Below, one piece after another: positions 11,250-22,449 of a stretch of 64,000 nucleotides of DNA (position 1 is the stretch's first letter; every line of letters begins with the position of its first letter). Location: NCBI GenBank assembly GCA_019915015.1, contig JAHBBC010000016.1:930001-994000 (forward strand), read 5' to 3'. The notes beneath the pieces are model-generated. The model made no database searches. It was not told the origin of the DNA and was given only the letters and a program-made list of their open reading frames with translations. This DNA is from Auriscalpium vulgare. Its lineage: Eukaryota; Basidiomycota; Agaricomycetes; Russulales; Auriscalpiaceae. A program made the translations under genes and the position numbers.

Positions 11250-13850
11250 TCAGCAATCGGGCTTTCGCTGGACGCGGACTAGGAAATATAACGGCATGCG
11301 CGCGCCCGGCAGCTCTGACGCGACAACGAGCGCACTAGGGCACCCGAGGACGTCGAAAGCAGGGTGACAGACGGCGAAGAGCGGGGGAAGAGAGGACGGC
11401 GGAAGAGGGTGCGATAGTAGGTTGGAGAAGGGCGGAAAGACGTACGAGTGTCATGACCGTGTCCCGCTCCTGCGGCGCGAGCTGCGCGATCTGCTCCTGC
11501 GTGAGGGACAGCACCTGCAGCAGCATCGCCTGCACACGCGGCGCAGCCCAACACACCAATAGGTCGACACGGCACGCGTACGCAGCGGCGGGTGAGCCGA
11601 GCAGCGGCGCGGTGGTAGATCGCAGCAAGGAGGAGATAGAACAATGATACGAGCGGCAATTAGCTCTCATGGTTCGCAGACGGGCAGCGCAGCGACGTAC
11701 CCTTTGCGCAGGATCAATGGCCAGACTGTCCAGCCCTGCGGGCGCGCCCTGCGCGGGCAGTTGCTGTGGGGGTGCCTGCTGCTGCTGCGGAGGGGGAGGC
11801 GGCGGCGGTTGTTGCTGCTGCGGCACGGCGCGCGGTGGGTACCCATAATTCATCGGCGGCGGGGTGTGGTAGTACGGCGCAGGCGCCGGAGGCTGCTGCT
11901 GCTGCTGCTGCTGCTGCGGTGGCGCGTGGTATTGCGGAGGCGGTGGCGCGTGCTGGTGCATGGCGGCCGGCGGCGGGAAGTGTTGCGGGGGCGGCGCGGC
12001 GCGCGGCGGGGGTGCGGGTGCGGGCACAGGTGCGGGCGCCGGGGGCGGCGCGGCGTTGGGGTTCGTCGCGGCGAGCATGCGCTGGAAGGCCGATCAGCAC
12101 ACGCACACCCACGGCGATACTGCGGTGAGAGGGTGGCGAGATGCCCGAGGGACGTACCTGGAGGATGCCCGGGTCCACGATCTTGTTCAGCAGCAGCGCC
12201 TGGAAGAGCGCGTATGCGAGCTGCGGGTGCGCGACGAGCAGCGCGCGCGCAGGCTCGGGATGCGTGATGACGAATGCCTGAAAACCATGGCGAGCATCAG
12301 CGGTGATTTCGCCCTCGCACAGCATGAAACGGAATCGGGACAACGGTGCGAGTCAACGGGACGATGAGTGCGTAGCGGAGAACGCCGCGAGAACGTATGC
12401 GCGATGGATATATCGCGTGTGAGGGCGGGCAGGGACGGAGTCGTGACGCACACACGATTCGGATGCGTCGCCGGAGACGCGTGTGGGCGCGTCGCAGCGC
12501 ATCACTCAGCTGAGGTGTCGAGGCGCGCAGGCCACAAACTGCCGCCCACAACCGCATCGCCCTCGGACCCGACCCCGCACGGCGACGGTCGCCCCGCACC
12601 AATGTGCGAGCGGCTATCGGGTCGCGTCGCGATGTCACGGTAAAATGCAGCTAGCTATGAATCTGTGAAACACCACGGCGCACAGCGTATGTGTACATGT
12701 GTAGGCGCGGACAAGACTGCGGCCAGGCACGCAGCCCCGCCGCGCGACGGCATCGCGCCCGGCAGGAGGGGAATGCGGGCGCAAGACAAGATCTGTTGCT
12801 GTCGTCTGGTGCGCCCATCGGCTGACTGCCGGACGGAAACGTGTGCCCATGGGACAATGTATACGCGATGAGGCCGACGCCGAGGACGTGCGAGCACGAG
12901 GAGAAACGAAGCGCGCCACAAACGTACGAGAACACCATCGCCGAGCCCGGGCGTGGGCGAGACACGTACCTTGAACTGTGCGAGGACCTCTATCAGCTGT
13001 GTCGGGTTCATCGTCGCGAGCGTCTGGCTGATGACATCGAGGGCGTTCGCGCCTGGGGGAACTGAGGTACCCTGTGGCAAGTTGCGCAGGAAAGCCGGGG
13101 TGCTGCTGTCCTTGGGGCCCGCGTCGCGGTCGTCCTTGCGGCCAGTAAAGTTGGGGTTGAAGTCGGGGCCTACGCCGCCGCCGCGGTACCCTGGGCCGTG
13201 GGGGCCGCGCGAGTACTCGTCCTTGAGCTCGCGCTCGCGCCACTGGGCACGGGTCTCGCCGCCGTCGAGGAGCTCGCCGCGCACGGTGGTCTTGCCCTCG
13301 AGGAAGGGGTCTGAATCTGCGAGATCGATGCGCAGGGGCCGGCCGCCGACGTCGACGTTGTTGAGGTTGCGCACGGCGGACTGGGCGGTTTCGTGATCTG
13401 GGGCAGGGGACGCGTCACGTCAGGAGCGAAGATAGTTGCGGGGAGAGGAGGGAGTCGGACCGGCGAACTCGCAGAAGCCGTAGCCGCGCGGCTTGCCTGT
13501 GTCTCTGTCAAAGACGAGCCTGTGTGTGACGTGTATGTGCGGCGTGGTGGTGGAGATGATGTGGGATGGAGACGCGTTTTTCACCGGGGGTTGGAGAGAC
13601 GCGGTAGAGACAAGGCGGTGAGACGCGTTGCAGGCGAGGGCGAGGCAAGAGACGCACCGAAAGCCTACGACCTGCCCTACGGACTTGAAGACGTCGATGA
13701 GTTGTTCCTGGGGACAGGTGAGTGCGGCGTCGGCCGGGGAGGCAGGGCACGGACCTCGCCCATGTTGTAGGGGACATTTCCGACTGTGGGGTGGGTGAGC
13801 TAGCGGCGGAGGGCGCGGGTGGATGACGCACCGAAGACGACCTTGCTCAT
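11250..13850 (-). CDS. CstF-64/RNA15-like mRNA 3'-end processing factor
   Basis: RNA-binding subunit of the cleavage stimulation factor, which recognises sequences downstream of the poly(A) site. Minus-strand exons: 13832-13850, 13755-13783, 13658-13707, 13461-13519, 12970-13397, 12158-12277, 11701-12081, 11446-11529 and probably a last micro-exon 11250-11267. They sum to 1188 nt (395 residues). The N-terminal RRM has RNP2 VFVGNVPY and RNP1 RGYGFCEF. The hinge region follows (QLAYALFQALLLNKIVDPGI), then a Pro/Gln-rich linker with a run of Gln from CAG repeats. The conserved C-terminal helix domain reads LLQVLSLTQEQIAQLAPQER. One intron (12278-12969) is 692 nt, more than ten times the local norm. 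The C-terminal few residues (RKPDC) rest only on a splice guess; reading through 11445 instead gives a longer tail. Confidence 0.9.
11893..11917. repeat. CAG/CTG trinucleotide run encoding poly-Gln
   Basis: About eight consecutive CTG/GCT units on the plus strand read as glutamines in the CstF-64 linker on the minus strand. Shorter CTG and GGC runs lie nearby (11775-11825). Such runs are prone to length variation. Confidence 0.8.
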
Positions 13851-14252
13851 TGGGTGGAGTGGGTGCTGTGGCCCGGGGGAGGAGCTGGCGGAGGACGAGG
13901 GAGAGGCGGTGCTGCGGGACGGGACGAGACGAGGCCGCCGGCAGAGGGTCGGCAGTGTGGGCACCGCCTGCTGACGTGATGTTCTGGCCGGTTCGTGGTG
14001 GCCCGCGCACGACTCGGCCGCCTGAGCGTGGACTCCGCCGCCTCGTCGCCCGCTCTGACTCGTCGCCGACCCGCGATGCATCGGAGATCCGTCGCCAATC
14101 TGCCCCCCCGCCCGGGCCCCGGGTGCGCATGCGGAGTCGTCTATAAAGCCAGCCGCGCTCCCCGAAGCCTCGCAGTGTTCCCTCGCCCTCCGCGCTCACA
14201 GCCTCTCCCGCTCCAGCGCACCCTCGACCCCCCTTATAGCCCGCCTTGACCA
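13851..14252. promoter_or_regulatory. Divergent promoter, CstF-64 / Hsp20
   Basis: The 402 bp between two divergently read start codons. A TATA box (CTATAAAG, 14141-14148) lies about 110 bp before the Hsp20 ATG. No TATA element is evident on the CstF-64 side. Two TTC triplets in TTCTGGCCGGTTC near 13982 do not make a convincing heat-shock element. Confidence 0.5.
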
Positions 14253-15026
14253 ATGACCGTCAAGCCCGCCATCGCAAAGACACACGCCCTCCAGAAGATG
14301 AGCAATGACCCCGCCTCCCATCGCAACTCCCAGTACTACCGCGCCCTCGACCGCGCCCTCGCCACCCGCTACATGGCCATAGTCCTCGAGCAGCGCCGCC
14401 GCGCCGCAGCAGTCCGCGCAGGCAATCCAGTCGATCCCATGCGCCCCAGGTACCGACCTCTCGTCCCTTCCTCCCCCCCGCCTAACCTCTATGCCTCTAG
14501 GATGGAGATTTGTGACGAGCCAGACTCTCACCTCGTCACCGCCGTCTTCGAGCTCCCCGGCCTCCGCAAGGAGGAGATTGGTGTCCACCTCACCAAGGAG
14601 GGTCGTCTCACCATCTCTGGCGACCGCCGTGCCCCGCCACTCCTCAACAATGCCGACCCCTCGCTGCCCCGCTACCCCGTGCGCGAGCTCAAGTATGGCA
14701 AGTTTGAGCGCACCGTCGATATTCCCGCAGGCCTCGAGGTGAGCCGCCCTTCCCGCACTCTTCAGCTCCACTCCTACGCCCTCCCCAATCCATCTTTTCC
14801 ACCGTCTTCTTCCCCTTCACATCGTCCTTCTTTGCTGCGGCGCGCTGACAAACCACCCTTCATGCAACAGGTCAAAGACATCACCGCCTCGCTCTCCGAT
14901 GGCATGCTCAGCATCTCTTGGCCGCGTGTCGGCCCTACGCCGCCGCCGCCGTCCGCCTCCAGCATCGGCCATTCGTCCTCCTCACCGTATCCCGAGGCCG
15001 GCCCATCCACCATTGCGCAGTCATAG
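14253..15026 (+). CDS. Small heat-shock protein (Hsp20/alpha-crystallin)
   Basis: ATP-independent chaperone that binds unfolding proteins. Exons 14253-14449, 14501-14738 and 14871-15026 give 591 nt (196 residues), a normal size for fungal Hsp20. The alpha-crystallin domain runs from about residue 68, with FELPGLRKEEIGVHL, GRLTISGDRR, KYGKFERTVDIPAGLE, and after the last intron DGMLSISWPR, the conserved final strand. The C-terminal tail is Ser/Pro-rich. The second intron is 132 nt, longer than usual here. A TATA box stands upstream, as is common for strongly inducible fungal genes; heat induction is inferred from the family. The start at 14253 is the first ATG after the TATA box and keeps an N-terminal arm of ordinary length. 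Confidence 0.93.
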   Translation: MTVKPAIAKTHALQKMSNDPASHRNSQYYRALDRALATRYMAIVLEQRRRAAAVRAGNPVDPMRPRYRPLVPSSPPPNLYASRMEICDEPDSHLVTAVFELPGLRKEEIGVHLTKEGRLTISGDRRAPPLLNNADPSLPRYPVRELKYGKFERTVDIPAGLEVSRPSRTLQLHSYALPNPSFPPSSSPSHRPSLLRRADKPPFMQQVKDITASLSDGMLSISWPRVGPTPPPPSASSIGHSSSSPYPEAGPSTIAQS

Positions 15027-18000
15027 CCTTTGCAATCGCACTGCGTTGTTTCGTCTCGTCTCGTCTCACCTCACTCGTCTCGTACCGTCTCATGTCGCCT
15101 CCCGGACCGCCACCCGTTTCCCCTGCTAGGCTGTACCCCCCATGTATCCATATACGTGCCGTGTCGATGACTCCCCTCAACAAATACCCGTCGCGTGCAC
15201 GGACACGCGATGACTCGCACCTCCTACTACTCTCCTTAGCGAGGCTGCGAGGCATCGTGACTCGCGTCTTGCCGATTCATGCCACGTAGGAGGACCCCCC
15301 CGCGGATTTGCCCGTGCCCCCCCGCCTGCAGGCCGCCGCGTTGCCTGCCTTTACGGGACGAGCACGTCCGCTGCACACTCCGCAGCATCAGCACCAGCAC
15401 TGCACAGGCAGCTACTCTGCGATCGACGACGCGCAAGGCCACCGCTTTCCGCAGCTCCTCGGAGCGGGCTGCCTCCCCGGCGTCACGGCCATGCGCACGG
15501 GAGTCTCTGCGCTGTCACGGCCATACGCTTTTGCATTGTCTCCTCCACTCTGGACGGGCAAGGAGCGCTCTGGGCAGGCCCCGCCGAGTCATCGCCAAAC
15601 CTACACACGTACGTGGCTGCTGCCACGCCACTTCTCGTCTTCCTCAGATACCTTTTGGGCATTCCTTCTGCAGACTTCTCCTCTTCTTGTTCCATTGTGC
15701 GCTTCATTCGGACGCATCATCCACCACTCTGCGCCTCGTCACCGTGACACTCCACGTAGTACCCACATTCGCTTTTTGGTCGTTCCTGCATTTGCTCCAT
15801 CGTATGGAGTGGCTGCTTGGGGGAACCCGGCCGGACCTTAACTTACTTCTACATCTGTTCATCCTGTGCGGAGAACACCTATTCTACCTATCTCACGGAA
15901 TCATATCGTCCCAGCACAGTACACGTCCCTGTTCATATAATGTATCGCAGAGTTCACTTCATGTCATTGTCGTTTCTTTATCCATAGATCACGCGCCTTG
16001 CACTGTACGTTAGCATGAAAATGCAGTCTTAAACACTCCACTTGCGCATGGGCCCGTCCGAGTTGCAGTGTTCACGGTCATCTCCGAGCCGCCCGGGGAC
16101 GGGGACGAGCGGGCTCTCTCGCTCACTGCATAATGGCTTCGGACCAAATTATTTATGCCTCGGATACGAAGTCATCATGGATGATGCTCCTCCGCTCCTG
16201 ATGTCGTTGCCCGTCCAGCGTAAGTATGCACAATTGTACCCAGAACCGTCTCGAACGCGCACGGGTAGCTTCGTGCCGCCACCAGAATTTCAGATGGCAA
16301 GACTCGCGATCTTTTCGTGGCGAATCTCGGGCCTTGTGTGCGTCCGCTCGCCCGCGAGGTCGCATGAATACGTAGTCTGAACACTGATTCCTGAACAGTG
16401 AACAGGGTGCTGAGCTCGGGAGGTCACGTGCGCTTGCCGACCAGCCGCCCCCTCATCGTGGCGGCCGATCCACACTGCCCGTGCAGGGACGTCCCCACCC
16501 GGCGCCCGCATGGCGCGCCACCTTGTCCAATTGCAATGTTCGCCAGTGCGCGCGGAACGACTGTCACCCGCGCTATTGCCAACGTTAGCTTCGCTTCGAC
16601 GCATCTTCGCTGTCTTCATCTTCACTCCCAAAAATTTCGTTCCTTGCACAGCATCGCGGCACAGGGCGCTGCCCGGAAGCAAAATTAACCTCCCAATGGC
16701 GCCGGCCGCCCTCCGAGTCGTCCTCTCGTATTCACATGCACATGCACAAGCCAACTAGAACGCGCGTCCCCATTCCCCAGCCTGCGTTCCAGCTTACCCA
16801 GACGGCGTCGATGTGCTGGCAGGGCAGGCGCCCCACCTGTCGCGAAATTTTCCGGCGCGCGCAGTTCCGGCCTCCGGTGGGTGCGTACACGTGCACGTGT
16901 GCGCATGGGCAGACGTTGCGATCGGCATCGTAGAGGCGAGCCCCGGGACGCGGATCGCAGACGCGGCGGCATGGATCAGCCTGGCGCGGGCTCTCTGGGG
17001 CGCTTCGCTGACTGGGGGCGTTCCGACGGCTCGTCTCCGTGTCTCAGACACGGAACAGGCTCAGGCTGCCCAGGAGCGCGAGGGTGCGGTAGAGCGGTGG
17101 ACGCGAGCCGTGGTTTATTCGTGTGGATGATGTGTGCACGCAGAGGAGTCCTCTGAGGATGAGGCGCGTCGGTGGCTGGATAATAGGTCCGGTGGCCCGC
17201 GACGATAGGATCGTACGGGGCGATTCGAAGGGACTGGCACGCCCCTTGCAGCTCGGTCTCCGTGGGAATATCATTCAAGAGCTAGTCCTCGCCACCATCT
17301 ACGATGTGCGCGTCTCCTCGTGGTCTTCGCAACAGCATGTATCTCTGGTGGCACCCACCTGGACCGCCTCAAACTATTACCTGATTCGCCACTGTGATTG
17401 GCAGGCTATGCTCTACTATTTTCTGCAGGACCACACGGCTGTATCGATCGACTCTATTCTGAAGCCACAACTGCTTGCTCTGGCTGCACCACATCGATCA
17501 AGCCTTTCGGGGATCAACTGAATACACGCATCTGCTTTCTACGCTCGCGCGGGCGTCTCGTGCTCCAGCCAGCTTCTTTGCACGCGGACCTGTAACCGGT
17601 TGACCAGTCGTCCCAATCTCTGGACACGCACCAGGCGGTGTTGTGGCTCTGCGATCGCCCGCCTACCTGCGCGTGAACCGATTGGAACGCTCCGACGCGG
17701 CGCGCGCGTATCTTGTTTTGATCTGTTCAAGCGGCAACCACGTAGTAGTACGGCGCGCTACTCGAGCTCGCGCTCGCGCTGCTGCTGTAGAGTGTCGCCA
17801 GGCAACCACGCCAAGTACTCCGAGACGGAGGCCCGCGCAGTACTGCGTGAGTAATTGATTCAGCGTCTCAGCGGCCGGCGTCAGCTTACTCATCGCGGTG
17901 TCCATTTCTGTTTGAGCTTGGCCGGTGCCACAAAGCCTAAGTAAACCTTAGTCGCAGTGGCCCGTGGGTCACCGGTCGCGGTGAAATTTGGCCTTAGCCA

Positions 18001-19453
18001 CGGACCTCAGCCTCGACATGTGGTCTGTAAGCACCCTTGTGCGGGGTGGCCGATCCGACTCGGGCATTGCAGACAAATTATGTGTCAGATGCAGCACGGC
18101 ATATGACTATGTACCCAGCCACTGCAGGAGCCCACCGGCCGTGCTGAAAATCTGGCGCGCCTATCTCACAGATATAGATATACTCGCCTGAGTCCACGGT
18201 CGACGACGCTCTCAGGTAGGAGTCAACACCGGGGTTCAGGTGGAATAGTCACGTAAGCGCGCGCATTTGCGACTGTGTGTGTGATGCATCATGCATGTGA
18301 GGCCAAATGCTGGCGCTGAACGGCTATTCAAGGCCTACGGCAGCACATGCACTCGTCCTGCTCAAAATTTGGCATGTGTAATGTTTCATAAAGCCGTGCC
18401 ACAATGAGTTGTCGCAGGTGATCTTGGTCTTGATGTCGGCCTCCGTAATCGACCGTGGTCCGTGACGGGTATGATCGCCGCGCGGAGGTCTCACCGTCTT
18501 ACGTCGAAAATTTGGATCGCCAGCGGTGGTTCGTATTCACATTACTCTACGGGTACCCCGGCTTATACGTCCGTCCGGAGTCATCACCATTCGAAGGGCG
18601 CTGGGGTCAGGTACCTGTAGCGTTGCCGACGCGCGTAGTACTGCCACCTACTTACAGTTACACACCTCACTTGTACAAGCGTATAGAAGCACCAGGCGTT
18701 GACGCCGGCCCAAACCCCTTGTTACGCAGTGAGTCACAGTTATTCGGCGCGGTGAACAAAGGAAGGCGGGCGGTTCCGCGCGATTGGCTGGCGCTTACCA
18801 GTGTTCAGATGCGCTGCCTTCGCGTTTGAGCCACACGTCCGTCCAGCGACGACCGCTGCACTGCCAAAGGTCGGACCGTACTACTGCGCACATGCGATGC
18901 TGCGAGCCACGAGATATCAATGCACGAGTCATTCCTGTAGCATCCAGACAGTACTTTACATATAAGGTGAGAGATGTCAGTCATATCCATACAATTGATC
19001 CACTGTTATCCGCTGCCAGACACATCGTGCTTCGGAAATATAAGGGAACTCGGTGAGTGGGAATGAGCGGGTAGTCTGTGTGAGAAGATATCTTGAGAAG
19101 GGTAACGATACATTGATGGCGGCGGCGGTGGGTGGCCTAAGCCGAGTCAAACGGGCATAGAGCTGGCCGTGCAGCAACAAGGGTGGCGGCACAACGCCTA
19201 TCAGACGTGTGCTTGCTGAGATACCGGGTTTGAGGAGGGATTGTTGATGGTGGAATGAGGCCTAGTGTCCGTGAGTTGCAACGGCCGCGTCCAATACGCC
19301 GCCGGCACGGAAAGGTGCGCATCGGGAGGGAGAACGGCCGGTCCACATTCGCTACCTTGATGTTTCATCGGCTCCGATGACATCGCGCCGATACCACGCC
19401 GTGACTCTATAAGGACGCTCAATCATCAGAGCATGAGTTCCTCGGGAGGGGAC
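15027..19453. other. Gene-poor stretch, 4.4 kb
   Basis: I see no gene I can support. Several frames stay open for 100-240 codons (for example 15279-16013 and 18455-18829). None shows a family motif, and most lack an ATG or a sensible intron pattern. The left end must contain the Hsp20 3' UTR. The stretch has a perfect 14-bp palindrome at 16887-16900 and loosely repeated AAATTTGG-containing motifs between 17.98 and 18.52 kb. It could hold a long non-coding RNA or remains of decayed sequence. Confidence 0.5.
16887..16900. promoter_or_regulatory. Perfect palindrome with two CACGTG E-boxes
   Basis: ACACGTGCACGTGT equals its own reverse complement and holds two CACGTG cores with 6-bp spacing. CACGTG is the usual target of bHLH factors. 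No gene start is seen nearby, so function is uncertain. Confidence 0.35.
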
Positions 19454-21168
19454 TCAGAAGGCCACCGGCAACTCCATCGTCGCCTCCACATCCATCGGAA
19501 CCGGCACGGTCTGCATGCCGCTGACTGAGCCATCCCACAGCACCTCGCCCGCGAGGCCAGCAAACCCCTCCATGACAGACCGCACCACATTCGAATAACA
19601 CACCACGAGGCTCGGGAGCCTAATCCCGAGATCGATCCGCTGCTGCAGCGTGCGCCGCAGCGGGCGGAAATCGCCCGCGCCCACGGCCTCGTACACGGCC
19701 AGCGTGTGCAGCCCGGCCATCTGGACGAGCGGCGGCTCGTGCGCGGCCGAGGGCATGCTGCACAGCGCGTGCAGCGCGGAGGAGCCGTGCACCGTGATCT
19801 CCTCCAGCGCGGCGAGCGCGGGGAGCACGGTGGTGAAGAGGCCCGCAGGGATGCTGTCGAGCCGCGCGATCGTGGCGGAGCGCACGGTGTGCAGCGGCAG
19901 CGCGCCGATGAGGTCGAGCAGCGCGCGGTGCAGGGACGTGTTGTCGCCGTCCGGCTCGCGCACGATCTGCACATCGAGCTTTGGCAGCGGCATGTCGTCC
20001 GTGTGGAAGAACGTCGGCGCGGCGGTGGACGTCCACGCGTGGAGGCGCAGCCCGCGCCGACGGTACAGGTTCGCCTGGGAGATGAGAATGGCGCGCAGCG
20101 GCGCGCCCTTGGCTGCGTGGCTGACGAGCGTGGGGGCCATGACCGGCGGCGCTGTCAACCAGAGGCCCGATAGGAGGACCTGGAGGCGGATGGACGCGGT
20201 GGGTGGGATGGTGAGGAGGGGCAGCAGCCCGAACGCGCTGTTCGCGCGGAGGTCGCCAAACGTGCAGTTGAGATGCAAGCGGCGGATGTGGGGGACGGGG
20301 ATCGGCTCCGTCGGAAGCTCTGTGGATAGACTGAGCGGAACGAGGTCCAGGATGAGCACCTCGAGCGTGTTAGAGGCGGCCCGGGCGATGTACAGCACAT
20401 CTTCGACGCTGAGGGGAGTGACGTAGTGTAGCTCGAGATGAACGAGGTGCACGCAGTGCCTAGGCAGCACGTTGGGTGGAAGTTTGACGCGTTCTAGCAC
20501 CAACTTACGCAGAGGCCACACTGGCGCGCGTGCAAATATATCTACAGGCAAGTCGAACACAGTGTTGTAGTATCTCTCCGAAACACCAAGCAGGGAGAGA
20601 TACTCCAGCATCTCTCCAGGCGGCTGAATATCGGACACGAGTTTGGCGAGTTGCTTGCCTGCGCGGCTACGCAGGCTGATCTCCTTCGCGCGGGAAGAGT
20701 GGCGGAGCGCGCGCCGAGCCGCTTTGTAAATGGGCGCGACTTGGGACTCTATTTCGTTCTCTAGGACAAAATCGCAGCGTATGGTGAGCGGGGCATCCTG
20801 GGAGCGGTCGAGCATAAGGCGAGCGAGATATGGTGTGCGGAAGGAGATGGTGGACCAGAGGAGCGGGTAGTCGAGCGCGACCGCGCGCCAGCGCCGACAG
20901 ACATGGGTGAGGATGATGGTTGATGTGGGATTGAATGGCCCATCGTCATTTCCGGGCTGCTTTCGGGTGCAGATAGAGAAAATTTGGAGGAGAAGTTCTG
21001 TAGGCAGGCGGATGGCGAGTGGCGGATTCAAGTCAATATGCACATATGGCTAGTGAAAGGACATCGATCAGAAGGAGAAAAACCGATGACACCTGAGCAA
21101 CGCACCTGAGAGACCCCCTCCAGTGTTTCTGGGACGAGTGCCCAGCCTGGATCGATGTGAAGGTCCAT
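19454..21168 (-). CDS. F-box-like protein of agaricomycete type
   Basis: Probably a substrate-recognition subunit of an SCF-type ubiquitin ligase. Two exons: 21106-21168 (MDLHIDPGWALVPETLEGVS) and 19454-21049, separated by a 56-nt intron. Together they encode about 552 residues. The F-box-like motif begins LPTELLLQIFSICT and continues THVCRRWRAVALDYPLLWSTI, the usual pattern at the N-terminus of the large agaricomycete F-box family. The rest is a weak leucine-rich, solenoid-like region, as expected for the substrate-binding part. No ATG exists in frame at the start of the long exon, which is why the short upstream exon is needed. The ATG at 21168 has good context (GCCATGG). Substrate unknown. 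Confidence 0.85.
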
Positions 21169-22087
21169 GGCGTGGGTGCGCGGATGGGAAGTGACGCGGA
21201 GGCGCGAGTGGGACTCGGAGGAATTGGCGACTGCGCGAACGTGCAGAGGTGTGATATAGACGTTCTTTGACTGTGAAATGGCGCTCCCAGTGACTTCAAT
21301 CGGTTGGTTTTCTGCAACAAAGCTGCCAGTGCTCGACCCGGAGTCAACCCTGCATCGCCGGCCCGGGTAGTGCCGAAGCTAACAACAAAGACAATAGCCT
21401 GCTGAAGCCTACAATCTGCAGCGTGATAGCGCCAACATTGCAGTACAGCAACGACGCGGTCAGCCTGGGGTTACACGACATATTGAATCTCGTTATCTGG
21501 CACGCAAGGAATGTGTGAAGCCCTCGTTCCCAAGGGCTCAATTATGTAACCTGGATCCAGGCTCACGCGCAGAGCTAGTGAGCGGCCGGATGCGAAGGTG
21601 AGTGTGCTGTGCTCTATGCTTTGTGTCGACTGAGTCTCATTTGAATCCATGGGCTGTATCACATACAAAGACACAGCACAGGATTACTGTAATGCTAAGC
21701 ATGAGTTCTCCCGAATTATCAGTCATGACGTCTGCTATATCGAAACCTATCCTATGCAGATCGTGAGAGGTCGCCGTCGTGGTGAGTCGTCGCGGGCAGC
21801 GATGGACGGCATGAGCCCCAATCCGCTTGTCGGAGAAGGCGACGAGACAAGGGTTCATTCGAAGTCATAGAGCACAATTGGGTGTCAACTTCGAAGACAT
21901 CGAAAACAAGGAGCCCACAACCATTCATTTAATAGAGATGCAGCAGCTGGACCAGAGACAAAGATAGCCCTCTGCTGGTCACCTGCACTTGAGACAGTAT
22001 ATGCTACTAGGACCATGAGTTACGCCCAGCCTTCTCACGAGAGAATCAAACGCACCAAAACAGCCAGGCTAAGTAATCCAGCGCCTC
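21169..22087. other. Intergenic region, F-box / OST4
   Basis: About 0.9 kb upstream of the F-box gene and downstream of OST4, both on the minus strand. No coding region with family features was found. It should contain the F-box promoter and the OST4 3' UTR. Confidence 0.5.
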
Positions 22088-22213
22088 CTACTTCAGAGCA
22101 TCCTTCGACACATATTTCGCGTTCACCGCGATGAAGTGATAGGCGACGACCGTGAGCATGGACAGCGCGCCGAGGGTGTTCGCGAGCGAGTAGAGCGTGT
22201 CGTGGCTGATCAT
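22088..22213 (-). CDS. OST4: OST4-like subunit of the oligosaccharyltransferase
   Basis: A 41-residue single-exon gene. Ost4 is a tiny ER membrane subunit that stabilises the Stt3-containing N-glycosylation complex. The protein starts MISHDTLYSLANTLGALS, has one hydrophobic transmembrane helix (LGALSMLTVVAYHFIAV) and ends with the polar tail NAKYVSKDALK. The MIS start, single helix and length all fit the family (yeast Ost4 has 36 residues). The start codon sits in GGCTGATCAT on the plus strand (22211-22213). It shares a 236-bp divergent promoter with the gene at 22450. Genes this short are easily missed by automatic annotation. Confidence 0.8.
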   Translation of the reverse strand: MISHDTLYSLANTLGALSMLTVVAYHFIAVNAKYVSKDALK

Positions 22214-22449
22214 CGGGGTCTTTGGGTTTGAATGAGCGGAAGGGGGGTGCTACGGTTCAAGCTCAGCAACTACTTCAAGTGGTGAGAGAGAACTTAGTGA
22301 CCTTCAGTGGGCAGGTGAGATGGCGGTTGCTGCGTGAGGTGTAGAGGCGCCGTTGACACGTCTGCTGCAGGGCCGCCCGGACCGCGCGATTGCCTTCAAG
22401 TCTCGTCCGCGACTTGTCCGCTCGTCGTTGTCCGCTCGTCTGCTGGCAC

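Noticed and set aside
11714..12343. Long frames on both strands over the CstF-64 linker
   Set aside because: Produced by CAG/CGG repeats in GC-rich DNA; the conserved hinge and C-terminal domain fix the true frame.
13975..14000. Heat-shock element upstream of Hsp20
   Set aside because: Only two TTC triplets in the same orientation at 10-bp spacing; no alternating GAA/TTC units.
15279..16013. 244-codon open frame on the plus strand
   Set aside because: Arg/Pro/Cys-rich composition without motif, lies in probable Hsp20 3' UTR, and other frames are open too in this GC-rich DNA.
18455..18829. 124-codon open frame with protein-like composition
   Set aside because: Begins with GTG, no in-frame ATG of use, no splice partners and no recognised family.
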